Source: Streptomyces sp. NBRC 110035
Lineage (GTDB): Bacteria; Actinomycetota; Actinomycetes; Streptomycetales; Streptomycetaceae
Assembly: GCF_000829695.1 (NCBI RefSeq)
Contig: NZ_BBNN01000057.1
Coordinates: 1 to 35,558 of the forward strand
Direction of reading: 5' to 3'
DNA: 35,558 bases
Of the stretch, positions 16,957 to 25,455 are shown piece by piece. Both the position numbers and the translations under genes were made by a program. Under the pieces are notes generated by a model, which was given only the letters and a program-made list of their open reading frames with translations, did not search any database and was not told where the DNA came from. Each line of letters begins with the position of its first letter. Positions within the stretch are counted from its first letter, which is position 1.

Positions 16957-17741
16957 GTGTCGAACCGGTAGACGAAACCGGCGCCGCTCACGCCGTCCAG
17001 GGACGGCAGCGCGTGCCCGGCCAGCGTGGCGAAGACCTCCTTGCTCGCCGCCATGCGGTCAAGGAGGGCCTGTACCGGTTCCGGTTCGGTGGCGACGCCG
17101 TTGGCGTAGTCGGTGACGAAGCCGACCAGCGCCATGGGCAGTTCGGCCTCCCCTGCCAGGACGACCTCCGGACCGGCGGTCTGGCTGATGGCACTGACCC
17201 CGGCGGCGGCCAGGGCAGCCACCTCGGGGCGCGTGTTGAATCGGGGGCCGTCGACGTGCCCGTACACGCCCCGTGTCACGACGGGTACTCCGGTGTGTCC
17301 GGCGGCGGTGATCAGGGCCTGGCGCAGTGGCTCGCTGAAGGGCCTCTCGAAGATCCAGTGGCCGCGCCCGGCCCCGCCGGGGGTGTCGTACCAGGTGCAG
17401 GGGGTTCCGTCGGGCAGCCGGTTCGCGGGGAAGTACAGGTCGTCGAAGACGACCAGGGAGCCCGGCCGCAGGCCGGGGTCGAGTGAGCCGCAGACGGTGA
17501 AGGACACCACGGCTGCCGCCTTGCACGCGAGCAGAGCGGCGAGGTTCGCCTTGTGGTCGACCTGGCTGGAGAGCCGGTGGTGGCCGGCGCCGTGCCGGGA
17601 CACCTGCACGATCTCTGTGTCCTTCAGATGTCCCTCGGTGACGGTGACCACGCCGTGGTCGGTGACGACGGTCCGCTCGGCCGCCCCCTGCAAGTGCGGC
17701 CAGTCGTAGCTGCCGGAGCCGGTGATCACACCGATGCGCAT
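16953..17741 (-). CDS. Purine nucleoside / methylthioadenosine phosphorylase family protein
   Basis: A 262-residue PNP/MTAP-family enzyme that splits a nucleoside with phosphate into a base and ribose 1-phosphate. Visible features: start MRIGVITGSGSYDWP, the phosphate and ribose site VSRHGAGHHRLSSQVDHKAN, GSLDPGLRPGSLVVFDDLYF, and GVYGHVDGPRFNTRPEV followed by ISQTAGPEVVLAGEAELPMA, the base-pocket segment. In this operon the natural substrate is more likely a 5'-modified adenosine such as a 5'-deoxy-5'-dimethylarsinoyl form than methylthioadenosine. That is inference from the neighbours. The gene begins 3 bases after the radical SAM stop and overlaps the next gene by GTGA. Confidence 0.86.
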   Translation of the reverse strand: MRIGVITGSGSYDWPHLQGAAERTVVTDHGVVTVTEGHLKDTEIVQVSRHGAGHHRLSSQVDHKANLAALLACKAAAVVSFTVCGSLDPGLRPGSLVVFDDLYFPANRLPDGTPCTWYDTPGGAGRGHWIFERPFSEPLRQALITAAGHTGVPVVTRGVYGHVDGPRFNTRPEVAALAAAGVSAISQTAGPEVVLAGEAELPMALVGFVTDYANGVATEPEPVQALLDRMAASKEVFATLAGHALPSLDGVSGAGFVYRFDT

Positions 17742-17744
17742 GAA

Positions 17745-19187
17745 CTACTTCTCCTTCGGATTCTTCGGTGATGTGCCGGACGAAGCGCCGGCGGGGGTGC
17801 GGACCTCGACGATCGGCAGCAGGGTGCGCAGTGCCGCGTTCTCAGCCGGGTCGAGTACGGCGTGCTGCACGCAGGCGGGGACGAGGGTGCCGTTCTCGGG
17901 GTGGGCCATGGCGTAGTGGCAGGCGGCCAGCCGCTCCTGGGTCTCGCGCAGCCCGGGGTCCTTGGCCTGCTCGCCGCGCTGCATCATCTCCCAGGCCGGG
18001 GCGACGGCCTTGGCGTCCATGAACTGGTGCATGACGAACGTGACCGGGCGCACCCGCATCCGGTGGCGGGCCAGCCCCAGCACTCCGACGCGGCGCATGG
18101 TGCGGGCCAGCCAGCGAAGTGCCGTCACCACCGTGGACGGGTGGCGGGCCACCACTCGCAGGAGCCTGGCCGCGAGGAGGGCGGGCGGGGTGCCGGTGAA
18201 GGTCACCTTCCCGAAGTAGCGGAAGAACGCGTCGCGTACGGCGAGGTCGCGCGGGTCGTCGCCGTCGAGGAACGGATACCAGCGGCGGCCGACGTAGAAG
18301 CCGTAGGCGGTGCGGTTGCAGCGCACGTCGCCGTTCTCGAAGACCCGGTAGTCCAGCCGGGTTCCGGCACCGCGTTCGATCTCCGCCCACACGGCGTCCG
18401 GGGTCGCCTCGCGGAACTTCTCCTTCCAGCGGCGCTCGTCACCGAGGAAGGCGGCGGGCTGGAAGGAGAACATGCCGTAGCCCATGGAGTGGCAGTCGCG
18501 GATCACGTCCGCGATCTCGTCGAGGTTGCCGGGGGTGACGGTCATGTTGTGGGCGAGGAAGAACCGCACCCCGTGCTCACGCCGCATACGCGCGAACATG
18601 GCGGCGAACCGTGCCCGGTACGGGTTCAACGCCCTCTCGCTCGGGGGGCGTTCGATGCCGCGCCGGCCGTACATGAATTTGTCGAAGTGCGCGGCGAAGG
18701 ACAGCCGTTCAAAGCGCCGTGTGCCGTCCGGGCCGAGTGCGAGCCGGGTGAGGTAGTCGTCGTCGAAGTCGCCGTGGGTGAAGCTCATCGGTTCGCGGCC
18801 GTGGTCCCGCATGATCGCCAGCGCGGCGGCGTGGTCGTCCGGGGAGAGCAGGCTCACCTCGCCGCCGATGAGCTGGGTGTGGGCGCGCGGACCGCGCAGC
18901 TCGCGCAGCAGGCGCATCTGCGCGGTGATCTGTTCGTGGGTGTGCGGGCCGTCGACGCGGACCTGGTTGGCGTCCCGGGAGTGGTAGCAGGGGGTGCACT
19001 TGAGGTTGCATTGAGGGAAGACGCCGTGGGTGCCCTCGCAGCCGACGCCGTGCCGGCCGAGGATCTGGCCCGGGGTCCTGGCCGCGTCGGGCAGTTCCGC
19101 CCAGCGGCGTTCCATCGCCTCGGCGAACTCGGTGTCGTAGGGACGGGTGGCACGCTCGAGGGCACGCAGCGCCGTGATGATCCGCAT
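17745..19187 (-). CDS. Radical SAM protein of the arsenic operon
   Basis: A 480-residue radical SAM protein with its cluster motif near the N-terminus: FPQCNLKCTPCYHSRDANQ (Cys60, Cys64, Cys67). A GGE motif (QLIGGEVSLLSPDDHA) and SFTHGDFDDDYL follow, then a long C-terminal region with HFDKFMYGRRG, AHNMTVTPGNL, a Cys in NGDVRCNRTAYGF, and a Cys-containing end. Relatives occur in actinomycetes but I know no assigned reaction. It differs from ArsS, the usual arsenosugar radical SAM enzyme. ATG 19187 overlaps the membrane protein stop (TGATG), so translation is coupled. In this setting a radical step that builds an As-C bond is a reasonable hypothesis. Confidence 0.84.
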   Translation of the reverse strand: MRIITALRALERATRPYDTEFAEAMERRWAELPDAARTPGQILGRHGVGCEGTHGVFPQCNLKCTPCYHSRDANQVRVDGPHTHEQITAQMRLLRELRGPRAHTQLIGGEVSLLSPDDHAAALAIMRDHGREPMSFTHGDFDDDYLTRLALGPDGTRRFERLSFAAHFDKFMYGRRGIERPPSERALNPYRARFAAMFARMRREHGVRFFLAHNMTVTPGNLDEIADVIRDCHSMGYGMFSFQPAAFLGDERRWKEKFREATPDAVWAEIERGAGTRLDYRVFENGDVRCNRTAYGFYVGRRWYPFLDGDDPRDLAVRDAFFRYFGKVTFTGTPPALLAARLLRVVARHPSTVVTALRWLARTMRRVGVLGLARHRMRVRPVTFVMHQFMDAKAVAPAWEMMQRGEQAKDPGLRETQERLAACHYAMAHPENGTLVPACVQHAVLDPAENAALRTLLPIVEVRTPAGASSGTSPKNPKEK

Positions 19188-19651
19188 CAGTGGTTCTCCT
19201 GCCGTTTCCGGGCTGCCGGAAAGGCCGCTCTGGCGGCGGGCGAGAGGGTCCTGGCTCGGCGCAGCCCGCGCCACAGCATCCAGGCGTACAGCAGCATCAG
19301 GGCGTCCTCGATCAGGACGTACCAGCGCAGCGGCTGGGCGCCGTACGTGCCGAAGCAGCCGCAGTTGTCCAGGGCAAGTCCGCGGGCGAACGCCTGGAAG
19401 GCCAGGGCCGCCCACACCACCGCCACGGCGGTGTACAGCACGACCGGTGCGGCGGCGCGGGAGCGGGGCCGGACCAGGAACCAGACGGCCGTCACCGTCT
19501 CGGCGCTGATCAACGCCACGGCCAGGGCGGTCGAGGCCGCGCCGGACGTCACACCATAGGTGGTCAGGATGGCGGGCATCGTGTCGAAGGAGGCGAGCTG
19601 GCCGAGCGCCATCGCCGCGAGGACGACGCCGAGGATGATGCGGAGGATCAT
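19187..19651 (-). CDS. MauE/DoxX-like redox-associated membrane protein
   Basis: A 154-residue, four-helix membrane protein: IILGVVLAAMALGQLASF, ASTALAVALISAETVTAVWF, VVLYTAVAVVWAALAFQAF, and a last helix after the motif DNCGCFGTYG. The CGCFG motif is diagnostic of MauE-like proteins, which help disulfide formation or reduction at the membrane. It overlaps both neighbours by TGATG (19648-19651 and 19185-19189), so it is coupled between the disulfide oxidoreductase and the radical SAM protein. It could pass electrons or keep thiols reduced for the arsenic chemistry, but no partner can be read from the sequence. Confidence 0.82.
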   Translation of the reverse strand: MILRIILGVVLAAMALGQLASFDTMPAILTTYGVTSGAASTALAVALISAETVTAVWFLVRPRSRAAAPVVLYTAVAVVWAALAFQAFARGLALDNCGCFGTYGAQPLRWYVLIEDALMLLYAWMLWRGLRRARTLSPAARAAFPAARKRQENH

Positions 19652-21057
19652 CGGCGTACCCCTCTGCGGAGTTTCAGCAGCGCCCCGATGGGCCCGCTGC
19701 CACGGGCCAGGCGGGCGTAGACGTCGGCCAGCGCCGTATGCCAGGGCCCGTCGGCGTAGGTGGGGTAGGGGTGCACGGTGCGGGCGTAGTCGGAGGGCGT
19801 CCAGCCCAGGCGCACCGCCGCCGCCAGATGGGCGATGGTCTCCCCTGCCCTCGGAGACACCACCGTGGCCCCGACAATCTTCCCGCGCGGGCCCAGCACC
19901 AGGGTGGTGAAGCCCTCGGTGCGGCCGTCGGCGACCGCCCGGTCGACCCGGTCGTTCTCCAGCGTGTGGACGCGCGCCGTGTCGCCATACTTCTCCCGTG
20001 CCTCGTCGGCGGTGAGGCCGACGCGGGCGATCTCGGGATCGGTGAACGTCACCCGGGGCACCGCCCGGTAGTCGATGGGGCGGCGCACACCCAGGAGTGC
20101 GTCGGTGGCGGCTGCTCCGCCCTGCGTGCCGCCCAGGTGGGTGAAGGCCGATCGGCCGGTGACGTCGCCGGCGGCGTAGATCCGGTGGTTGGTGGTGCGC
20201 AGCCGGCTGTCGGTGCGGACATGACCGGTCTCGGACAGCTCCACATCGGCCGCCTCCAGGCCGAGCCCCTCGGTGTTGGCCCGGCGGCCCGTGACGGCCA
20301 GCAGTGTGTCGTACGGGAGAGGTCCACCGGGCCCGTGGACGGCACTGGCATCGACTGTTTCCGCACGGTAGCCGGTCAGCACGGTGACGCCCTCGGCCTC
20401 CAGCCGCTCCCGCAGCACCTGCGAGGCCCGGGGTTCCTCACGGGGCACCAGGCTGTCCATCGCCTCCACGAGGGTGACCTGCGAGCCGAGCCGGGCGAAC
20501 GCCTGCCCCAGTTCACAGCCGATGGGCCCGCCGCCCAGCACCACCAGGCGGCGCGGAAGTTCGGTCAGCTCCCAAACGGTGTCGCTGGTCAGCGGCTCGG
20601 CCTCGGCCAGGCCGGGGACCGGCACCAGGGACGGCGAGGAGCCGGTGGCGATCAGCGCGTACCGGAAGGAAACCTCCCGCTCGCCCGCGGTCAGGGTTCC
20701 CGGCCCGGTGAATGACGCCGCGCCGTAGGTGACGTCGACGCCGTACGGGGCGAGCGCCTCGGCCGAGTCGTGCGGTTCGATCGCACCGATCGCCCGTTTC
20801 ACCTCCCCCATGGCCGTCGCGAGGTCGGCCGGACCGGACACCGGCGGGAGACCGCAGGCGGCAGCACGGCGGGCAGCCTGGACGTCGGCGGCCACGTGGA
20901 GAAGCGCCTTGCTCGGTACGCATCCTGTCCACAGGCAGTCTCCGCCCAGCCGGTCGCGTTCGACGAGCAGTGTGCGGGCGCCGAAGCGCCCGGCGGTGCG
21001 GGCCGCGGTCAGGCCGGCGCTTCCGCCGCCGATGACCACCAGGTCGTACCTGTTCAT
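19648..21057 (-). CDS. Pyridine nucleotide-disulfide oxidoreductase, first gene of the arsenic operon
   Basis: A 469-residue class I flavoprotein of the lipoamide dehydrogenase/mercuric reductase group. Visible motifs: LVVIGGGSAGLTAARTAG (FAD), the redox pair GGDCLWTGCVPSK (Cys41, Cys46), VLGGGPIGCELGQAFARLG (NAD(P)H), IYAAGDVTGRSAFTH (FAD), and a dimerisation domain with the HPYPTYAD active-site His. It lacks the C-terminal CC of MerA, so it is not a mercuric reductase. ATG 21057 opens the eight-gene operon; a shared ECF promoter element lies 66 bases upstream. It probably reduces a disulfide or an As(V)/thiol-arsenic species; the substrate is open. Confidence 0.88.
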   Translation of the reverse strand: MNRYDLVVIGGGSAGLTAARTAGRFGARTLLVERDRLGGDCLWTGCVPSKALLHVAADVQAARRAAACGLPPVSGPADLATAMGEVKRAIGAIEPHDSAEALAPYGVDVTYGAASFTGPGTLTAGEREVSFRYALIATGSSPSLVPVPGLAEAEPLTSDTVWELTELPRRLVVLGGGPIGCELGQAFARLGSQVTLVEAMDSLVPREEPRASQVLRERLEAEGVTVLTGYRAETVDASAVHGPGGPLPYDTLLAVTGRRANTEGLGLEAADVELSETGHVRTDSRLRTTNHRIYAAGDVTGRSAFTHLGGTQGGAAATDALLGVRRPIDYRAVPRVTFTDPEIARVGLTADEAREKYGDTARVHTLENDRVDRAVADGRTEGFTTLVLGPRGKIVGATVVSPRAGETIAHLAAAVRLGWTPSDYARTVHPYPTYADGPWHTALADVYARLARGSGPIGALLKLRRGVRR

Positions 21058-21123
21058 GGTTCGGGCTCTCTCGTCGGTGCGCCGTCGTGGGACGGCCGGC
21101 GCGCGGTCGCAGGACGTGAGGGA

Positions 21124-21151
21124 AACCCGGTGACACAGCCTGGGCCTTCCC
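21124..21151 (-). promoter_or_regulatory. ECF-type promoter element of the arsenic operon
   Basis: GGGAAG at 21151-21146, 19-base spacer, GTTTC from 21126, reading left to the start at 21057. This is probably the main promoter for the operon down to 12629, because all gaps inside the operon are under 45 bases or overlaps. Confidence 0.65.
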
Positions 21152-21222
21152 TATTTCCAACCCCACGATCACGGTCAGCGAGGCCACCCGACGTCATCCG
21201 TCCGCGTCCGGCGTGTCCGAAA

Positions 21223-21250
21223 CGGAATGCGGAGCCGGCCCGGCAGGGTT
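21223..21250 (+). promoter_or_regulatory. ECF-type promoter element of the methyltransferase-VTT operon
   Basis: CGGAAT at 21223-21228, 19-base spacer, GTTCC from 21248. It is divergent from the arsenic operon element. Its position rules out the long start at 21213 and favours ATG 21285 or 21312. Confidence 0.65.
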
Positions 21251-21311
21251 CCCGACGGCAACCACAGGGGGACGAGCCGTCCCCATGGCTCAGACGAGGG
21301 GCGAGGGCTCG

Positions 21312-22091
21312 ATGGACGACGAGGACTGGCGGCGCTTCATCACTGCCTACCACCACGAGCATCCCGGCATCACCGAGCAGCTGTTCTCCCTGGCCGATAC
21401 CTCCCCTTACGCCTGGCTGGCCGAACCGCTCGTCGGTGTCGAGGGCGCGGTGCTCGACCTGGCCTGTGGCTCGGCTCCCACCCGCGATCAGCTCCCGGAC
21501 GCAGACTGGGTCGGCATCGACCTGTCGGCGGCGGAACTCGCCGAAGCGGCGCGCCGGGGCCGCGGACCGCTGGTCCGGGCCGGCGCGGACGCCCTCCCCA
21601 TGGCCTTCGCGAGCGCGGGGGCGGTCTGTGCGGCGATGTGCCTGCCGGTCCTCACGCCCCTGCCCCAGGTACTCGCAGAGATCCGGCGCGTACTGCGGCC
21701 CGGCGGGACGCTCGCGGCGCTGGTGCCCTCCCAGTCCGGGCTCTCGCCGTCCGGGGTGCTCGGTTGGCTCCGGGTGATGGCAGCCCTACGAGCCGTACGC
21801 CAGCCGTGGCCCAACCCGCAGGCCCGCGACGGACTGGCCGCCCTGCTGCGCGATGCGGGGTTCCGCGTCCGCTGCGATCAGCGACGTGTCTTCACCCTCG
21901 CCATCGACTCGGCCGACGCGGCTGCCCTGCTGGCCGAAGCCCTGTACCTGCCCGGCCTCACCGCCCGTCGTGCCCAGGCCGCCAAGCGCTCCCTGGCCCG
22001 GTGGGCGGCACCGGGGCGGCGCCTGGAACTGCCGCTGCGCCGCGTGGTGGCCGACCTTCCCACCGAACAACCCTCACAGGAGCCGAGATGA
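21312..22091 (+). CDS. Class I SAM-dependent methyltransferase
   Basis: A 259-residue Rossmann-fold methyltransferase. Motif I is VLDLACGSAPTRDQL, the acidic motif II is WVGIDLSAAELAEAA, motif III is GADALPMAF, and RRVLRPGGTLAALVPS forms the post-core. There are few Cys residues and none arranged as in ArsM, so it is not an arsenite methyltransferase by sequence. I chose ATG 21312 because GAGGG lies just upstream; ATG 21285 is an alternative. Its stop overlaps the VTT gene start (ATGA). It is divergent from the arsenic operon and carries the same promoter type, so it may methylate an intermediate of that pathway. Confidence 0.82.
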   Translation: MDDEDWRRFITAYHHEHPGITEQLFSLADTSPYAWLAEPLVGVEGAVLDLACGSAPTRDQLPDADWVGIDLSAAELAEAARRGRGPLVRAGADALPMAFASAGAVCAAMCLPVLTPLPQVLAEIRRVLRPGGTLAALVPSQSGLSPSGVLGWLRVMAALRAVRQPWPNPQARDGLAALLRDAGFRVRCDQRRVFTLAIDSADAAALLAEALYLPGLTARRAQAAKRSLARWAAPGRRLELPLRRVVADLPTEQPSQEPR

Positions 22092-22837
22092 ACCGCCCGG
22101 CAGCACCCTCCCCAGCGACCGAGCACCCGTCGTCCGACACTTCCTCCGTCGGGTCAGCGGCGCGGCCCGCGCGCGCGGCGTGGATACGGCTGGCCGTCCT
22201 GGTCGCCCTGGTGGGGGCGCTCGGCTTCTGGGTGACGCTGGGCGGCGGGGACCTGTTGCGCGAGGTGCGCCAGTGGGTCGACTCGCTCGGCATCTGGGGG
22301 CCGGTCGTCTTCGCGCTCTGCTACGCCCTGGCCGTGACGGCCCTGCTGCCCGGCTCCGTGCTGACCGCGTCCGCGGGCGCGCTGTTCGGGCTGACGGTGG
22401 GGGCCGGCGCGGTGCTCGTGGGAGCGACGGCGGGTGCGGCCCTGTCGTTCGGCCTCGCCCGCTGGCTGGGACGCCCGGTGGTGGCCCGCTATGCCGGATC
22501 GGGGCGGCTGGCCCGGCTGGACGCCTACCTGACCCGCCGCGGTTTCGCCGCCGTGCTGGTCCTGCGGCTGGTGCCGCTGTTCCCCTTCTCGGTGATCAAC
22601 TACGGGGCAGGGGTGGCCGGCGTCCGCTTCTCCTCCTACGTGAGCGCCACGGCCCTGGGCATCATCCCGGGTACCCTCGTCTACACCGGGCTCGGCGGAT
22701 CCCTGGGCGAGCCCGCATCCCCCGTGCTGTGGATCGCGCTGGGCGCCCTGCTGGTCCTGAGCGCGGGCGGCTGGTGGGCGGCCCGGCTGGTCCGCTCACG
22801 CAGCGCCGAGGTCAGCGCAGCTGCCGGTAGCCGGTGA
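22088..22837 (+). CDS. TVP38/TMEM64 (VTT domain) membrane protein
   Basis: A 249-residue DedA/VTT-family membrane protein. After a Pro/Ala-rich N-terminus there is a helix at AWIRLAVLVALVGALGFWV, then GPVVFALCYALAVTALLPGS with the conserved re-entrant loop, the signature FGLARWLGRPVV, FAAVLVLRLVPLFPFSVINY, and a last pair of helices. VTT proteins act in lipid scrambling and membrane homeostasis. It is translationally coupled to the methyltransferase gene and its end overlaps the convergent phosphatidyltransferase gene by 26 bases. Next to a phospholipid-synthesis gene, a role in handling a special lipid is plausible. Confidence 0.86.
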   Translation: MNRPAAPSPATEHPSSDTSSVGSAARPARAAWIRLAVLVALVGALGFWVTLGGGDLLREVRQWVDSLGIWGPVVFALCYALAVTALLPGSVLTASAGALFGLTVGAGAVLVGATAGAALSFGLARWLGRPVVARYAGSGRLARLDAYLTRRGFAAVLVLRLVPLFPFSVINYGAGVAGVRFSSYVSATALGIIPGTLVYTGLGGSLGEPASPVLWIALGALLVLSAGGWWAARLVRSRSAEVSAAAGSR

Positions 22838-23426
22838 CGACCCGGTGGACGGCGGTGACGCCCACGATCGGCGCCCACACCCAGGCGATCGTGTGGGCGG
22901 AGCCGGGCAGCAGGCACCACAGCGTGTGAACGGCGATGGTCTCACCGCCTTCGGCCAAACCTCCCAAAAAGTTCAGCGACCGGCCTCCCGACCGGCGATC
23001 GTCACCGCGGCGCCCGGTGCGCTCGGCGATCGAGGAGAAGGCCAGGAAGACAGTGCCGTTGACGTAGTAGGCGAGCAGGACGAGCAGGAACGGCAGTGCC
23101 GGACCGCCCACACCGACGGCGACGCCGACGACGAACGCCCCGTAGACGAGGAAGTCGGCGCTGATGTCGAGGAACCCGCCCGCACCGGTGCCGGCCGTGC
23201 CCCGGCGGCGGGCCAGCGCCCCGTCCAGACCGTCGGCGAGCCGGGACAGCAGCCACAGCACGGCAGCCGCCGGCCACCAGGTGGCCGCCGCGAAGCCGGC
23301 CGACGCGAGCCCGGCCAGCACGCCCAGTGCGGTCAGAAGGCCAGGCGTGACAGCGGGGCGGTCCAACCGCGCGGCGGCCCGGTCCAACGGCCCGGCCAGC
23401 GCCGTTCTCGCCCGCACATCCAGCAT
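22812..23426 (-). CDS. CDP-alcohol phosphatidyltransferase family protein
   Basis: A 204-residue integral membrane enzyme with the family motif D-x2-D-G-x2-A-R-x9-G-x3-D-x3-D, seen as DGLDGALARR followed by GGFLDISAD. These enzymes join a hydroxyl compound to phosphatidate from CDP-diacylglycerol. Several hydrophobic helices surround the motif. The start at ATG 23426 has AAGGAG seven bases upstream; the longer frame from 23471 has none. It lies among arsenic genes, so it could attach an arsenosugar to phosphatidate and so make an arsenosugar phospholipid. This is inference; ordinary glycerol- or inositol-type substrates remain possible. No clear shared promoter element reads into it. Confidence 0.86.
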   Translation of the reverse strand: MLDVRARTALAGPLDRAAARLDRPAVTPGLLTALGVLAGLASAGFAAATWWPAAAVLWLLSRLADGLDGALARRRGTAGTGAGGFLDISADFLVYGAFVVGVAVGVGGPALPFLLVLLAYYVNGTVFLAFSSIAERTGRRGDDRRSGGRSLNFLGGLAEGGETIAVHTLWCLLPGSAHTIAWVWAPIVGVTAVHRVVTGYRQLR

Positions 23427-23472
23427 CGTCGGTCTCCTTCCGTCCCACCGGCACCGTGCCGCAGGACACAAA

Positions 23473-23500
23473 GGGAAGCCTTCGAACCCCCGACTGTGTT
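23473..23500 (+). promoter_or_regulatory. ECF-type promoter element of the ABC importer operon
   Basis: GGGAAG at 23473-23478, 19-base spacer, GTTCC from 23498, 78 bases before ATG 23579. Confidence 0.6.
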
Positions 23501-23578
23501 CCGTTTCCGCACGACGGATGTTCGCGGAACCCCCGTGCGGGAAACGACACGGGAAGTACCAGGCGAAGGAGCAGCGGG

Positions 23579-24185
23579 ATGCGGATACGGACGCGGCACA
23601 GCAGGCGGCACGCCGGGAGAGCCACCGCTCTTGCCGCAGCCGCGACTGCGGTCGGGCTGTTCACCGCGGCCTGCTCGGGTGACGGCACCGGCCAGGCGAA
23701 GCCCCTGGCGAAGGACTGGTCCCAGCTCAGGTCCGCCGCGAAAGGCCAGAGCGTCAACCTGTTCATGTACGGCGGCGACCAGGGCGCCAATGCCTACATC
23801 GACGACGAGGTCACCCCCGCCGCGAAGAAACTGGGCATCAGCGTCAAACGCGTCCCCGTGGCCGACACCCAGGACGCCGTCCAGAAGATCCTCGGCGACC
23901 AGCGGGCCGGCAAGGACAGCGGCGGCGCGGTGGACCTGGTGTGGGTCAACGGAGAGAACTTCCGCACCGGCAAGCAGGCGGACCTGTGGCTGTGCGGATA
24001 CACCGGCCTGATGCCGAACCAGAAGCATCTGGACCAAGCCGATCCCACCCTCACCCAGGACTTCGGCACCCCGGTCGACGACTGCGAAACACCCTGGAGC
24101 CGCGCCCAGTTCGCGTTCGTCTACGACTCGGCAAAACTCGCCCAGCCCCCGCGGACCATGGCCGCCCTGACCGAATGGATCAAGC
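23579..24185 (+). pseudogene. ABC-importer substrate-binding lipoprotein, N-terminal half
   Basis: ATG 23579 follows AAGGAG. A basic N-terminus, hydrophobic segment and lipobox (LFTAAC) mark a secreted lipoprotein. The mature part (VNLFMYGGDQGANAYIDDEV, VWVNGENFRTGKQADLW, DDCETPWSRAQFAFVYDSAK) matches the YnjB-like solute-binding group. At about 24185, after AALTEWIK, the sequence jumps straight into the end of a permease gene; about half the binding protein is missing. The frame runs out of phase to a stop at 24217. A shared ECF promoter element remains in front. Not functional for import. Confidence 0.85.
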
Positions 24186-24362
24186 CTGCTGTTCTCCACG
24201 GCCGCGGGCAGCGGTAACCAGGCCCTGACCGCCGTACTGGGCATCCTCACCGTCGCCCCACCCGTCCTGCTGTTCGGCATGGGTGCGGCGCTGCTGCGCC
24301 GCCACCGAGCAGCCTGGGCCTACCCCGACCCCTGTCCCTCCGCCCGGGGAATCGAGCGCTGA
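24186..24362 (+). pseudogene. ABC-importer permease, C-terminal tail
   Basis: From CTG 24186 the frame reads LLFSTAAGSGNQALTAVLG, then LTVAPPVLLFGMGAALLRRH and a short tail to TGA 24362. This is the last membrane helix and cytoplasmic end of a permease. The rest of the permease and the second half of the binding protein were lost in one deletion. It is followed 5 bases later by the ATPase gene, the normal order for this importer type. Confidence 0.75.
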
Positions 24363-24367
24363 CCGCC

Positions 24368-25380
24368 ATGCATCCTTCGTCCTCCCCGTCCGTTCCCGGC
24401 CTGCGTCTGGGAGAGGTCACCGTCACCTATCCCGGGCGTCCAGAACCCGTCCTGGACGGCCTCGACCTCGACGTCGCCGACGGCCGGCTGCTGGCCCTGC
24501 TCGGCCCCTCCGGCTGCGGCAAGACCACCACCGTCCAGGTCGCCTCCGGACTCCTCACCCCCCGCCGGAACACCGCGGCGCCGCGGTGGTCTTCCAGCAG
24601 CCCATGCTCCTGCCGCACCGCACGGCGCTGGACAACGTGGCCTTCCCCGCCCGCATGCGCGGCCACACCCGCCGCAACGCCCGCACCAGCGCCCTCGTAC
24701 ACCTGGAACGCGTCGGCCTCGACGCCCTCGCCGACCGCTACCCCCGCCAGCTCTCCGGAGGCCAGGCCCAGCGTGTCGCCCTTGCCCGCGCCCTGGCCGC
24801 CGAACCGGCCGTACTGCTCCTCGACGAACCGTTCAGCGCCCTCGACCCGGGCCTGCGGCACACCATGCGCGACCTGCTCACCACCGTCCAACGCGAGCTG
24901 AAAGTCACCACCGTCCTGGTCACCCACGACCAGACGGAAGCCGCCGCCGTCGCCGACACCGTTGCCCTGCTCGAGAACGGAAGAATCCTCCAGCAGGCAC
25001 CGCCCGCCGGCCTCTACGCCCGCCCCGCATCGCTGACAGTGGCCCGCTTCCTCGGCTGCCCCACCGCACTCCCCGGCAGCGTCACGCCGCAAGGCCGCTT
25101 CGCCTGCCCACTGGGCGAACTCGACCTGCCCGACACCGTCACCCACCGAGGCCCCGGCCACCTCCTCATCCGCCCCGAAGCCGTCCGGCTCGGCACCGGC
25201 CCCCACACCGTGCCCGCCGTCGTGCGCGGCGTGCGCCCGGAAGGTCCCTTCACCGCCCTCGTCTGCGACACCGCGGCCGGCCCCGTACACGCGCTTCTGC
25301 CACCCGGCCCCCCACCCGTCGCCTCGGAGCGTGTCCGGCTGCACCTGCCCCTCGCCCACCGCTGGGTCGTCACCGGCTGA
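24368..25380 (+). pseudogene. ABC-importer ATPase, internal deletion and frameshift
   Basis: Starts at ATG 24368 with a normal nucleotide-binding domain: Walker A is GPSGCGKTTT, then QVASGLLTP. Near 24557-24566 about 15 codons (the segment before the Q-loop) are missing and the frame moves by one. The next frame reads EHRGAAVVFQQPMLLPH (Q-loop), LSGGQAQRVALARALA (signature), AVLLLDEPFSALDP (Walker B) and VTHDQTEAAAVAD (H-loop), then a C-terminal regulatory domain to 25380. All motifs survive but not in one frame, so this is a decayed gene unless the break is a sequencing error. Confidence 0.85.
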
Positions 25381-25455
25381 CCGGTCATCACGCTCTGCCC
25401 TGAGACCTGCCCGGAGCACGGCACGGCAGAAGAAGAAGGGACGGCAGAAGGGGAA

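Noticed and set aside
17745..19187. Naming this radical SAM protein ArsS
   Set aside because: The length, the position of the Cys motif and the C-terminal part do not look like ArsS; only the context is similar.
23427..23520. An ECF-type element for the CDP-alcohol phosphatidyltransferase gene
   Set aside because: On the minus strand GGAAA and GTTC are present, but the spacer is about 16 bases, outside the 18-19 of the other sites.
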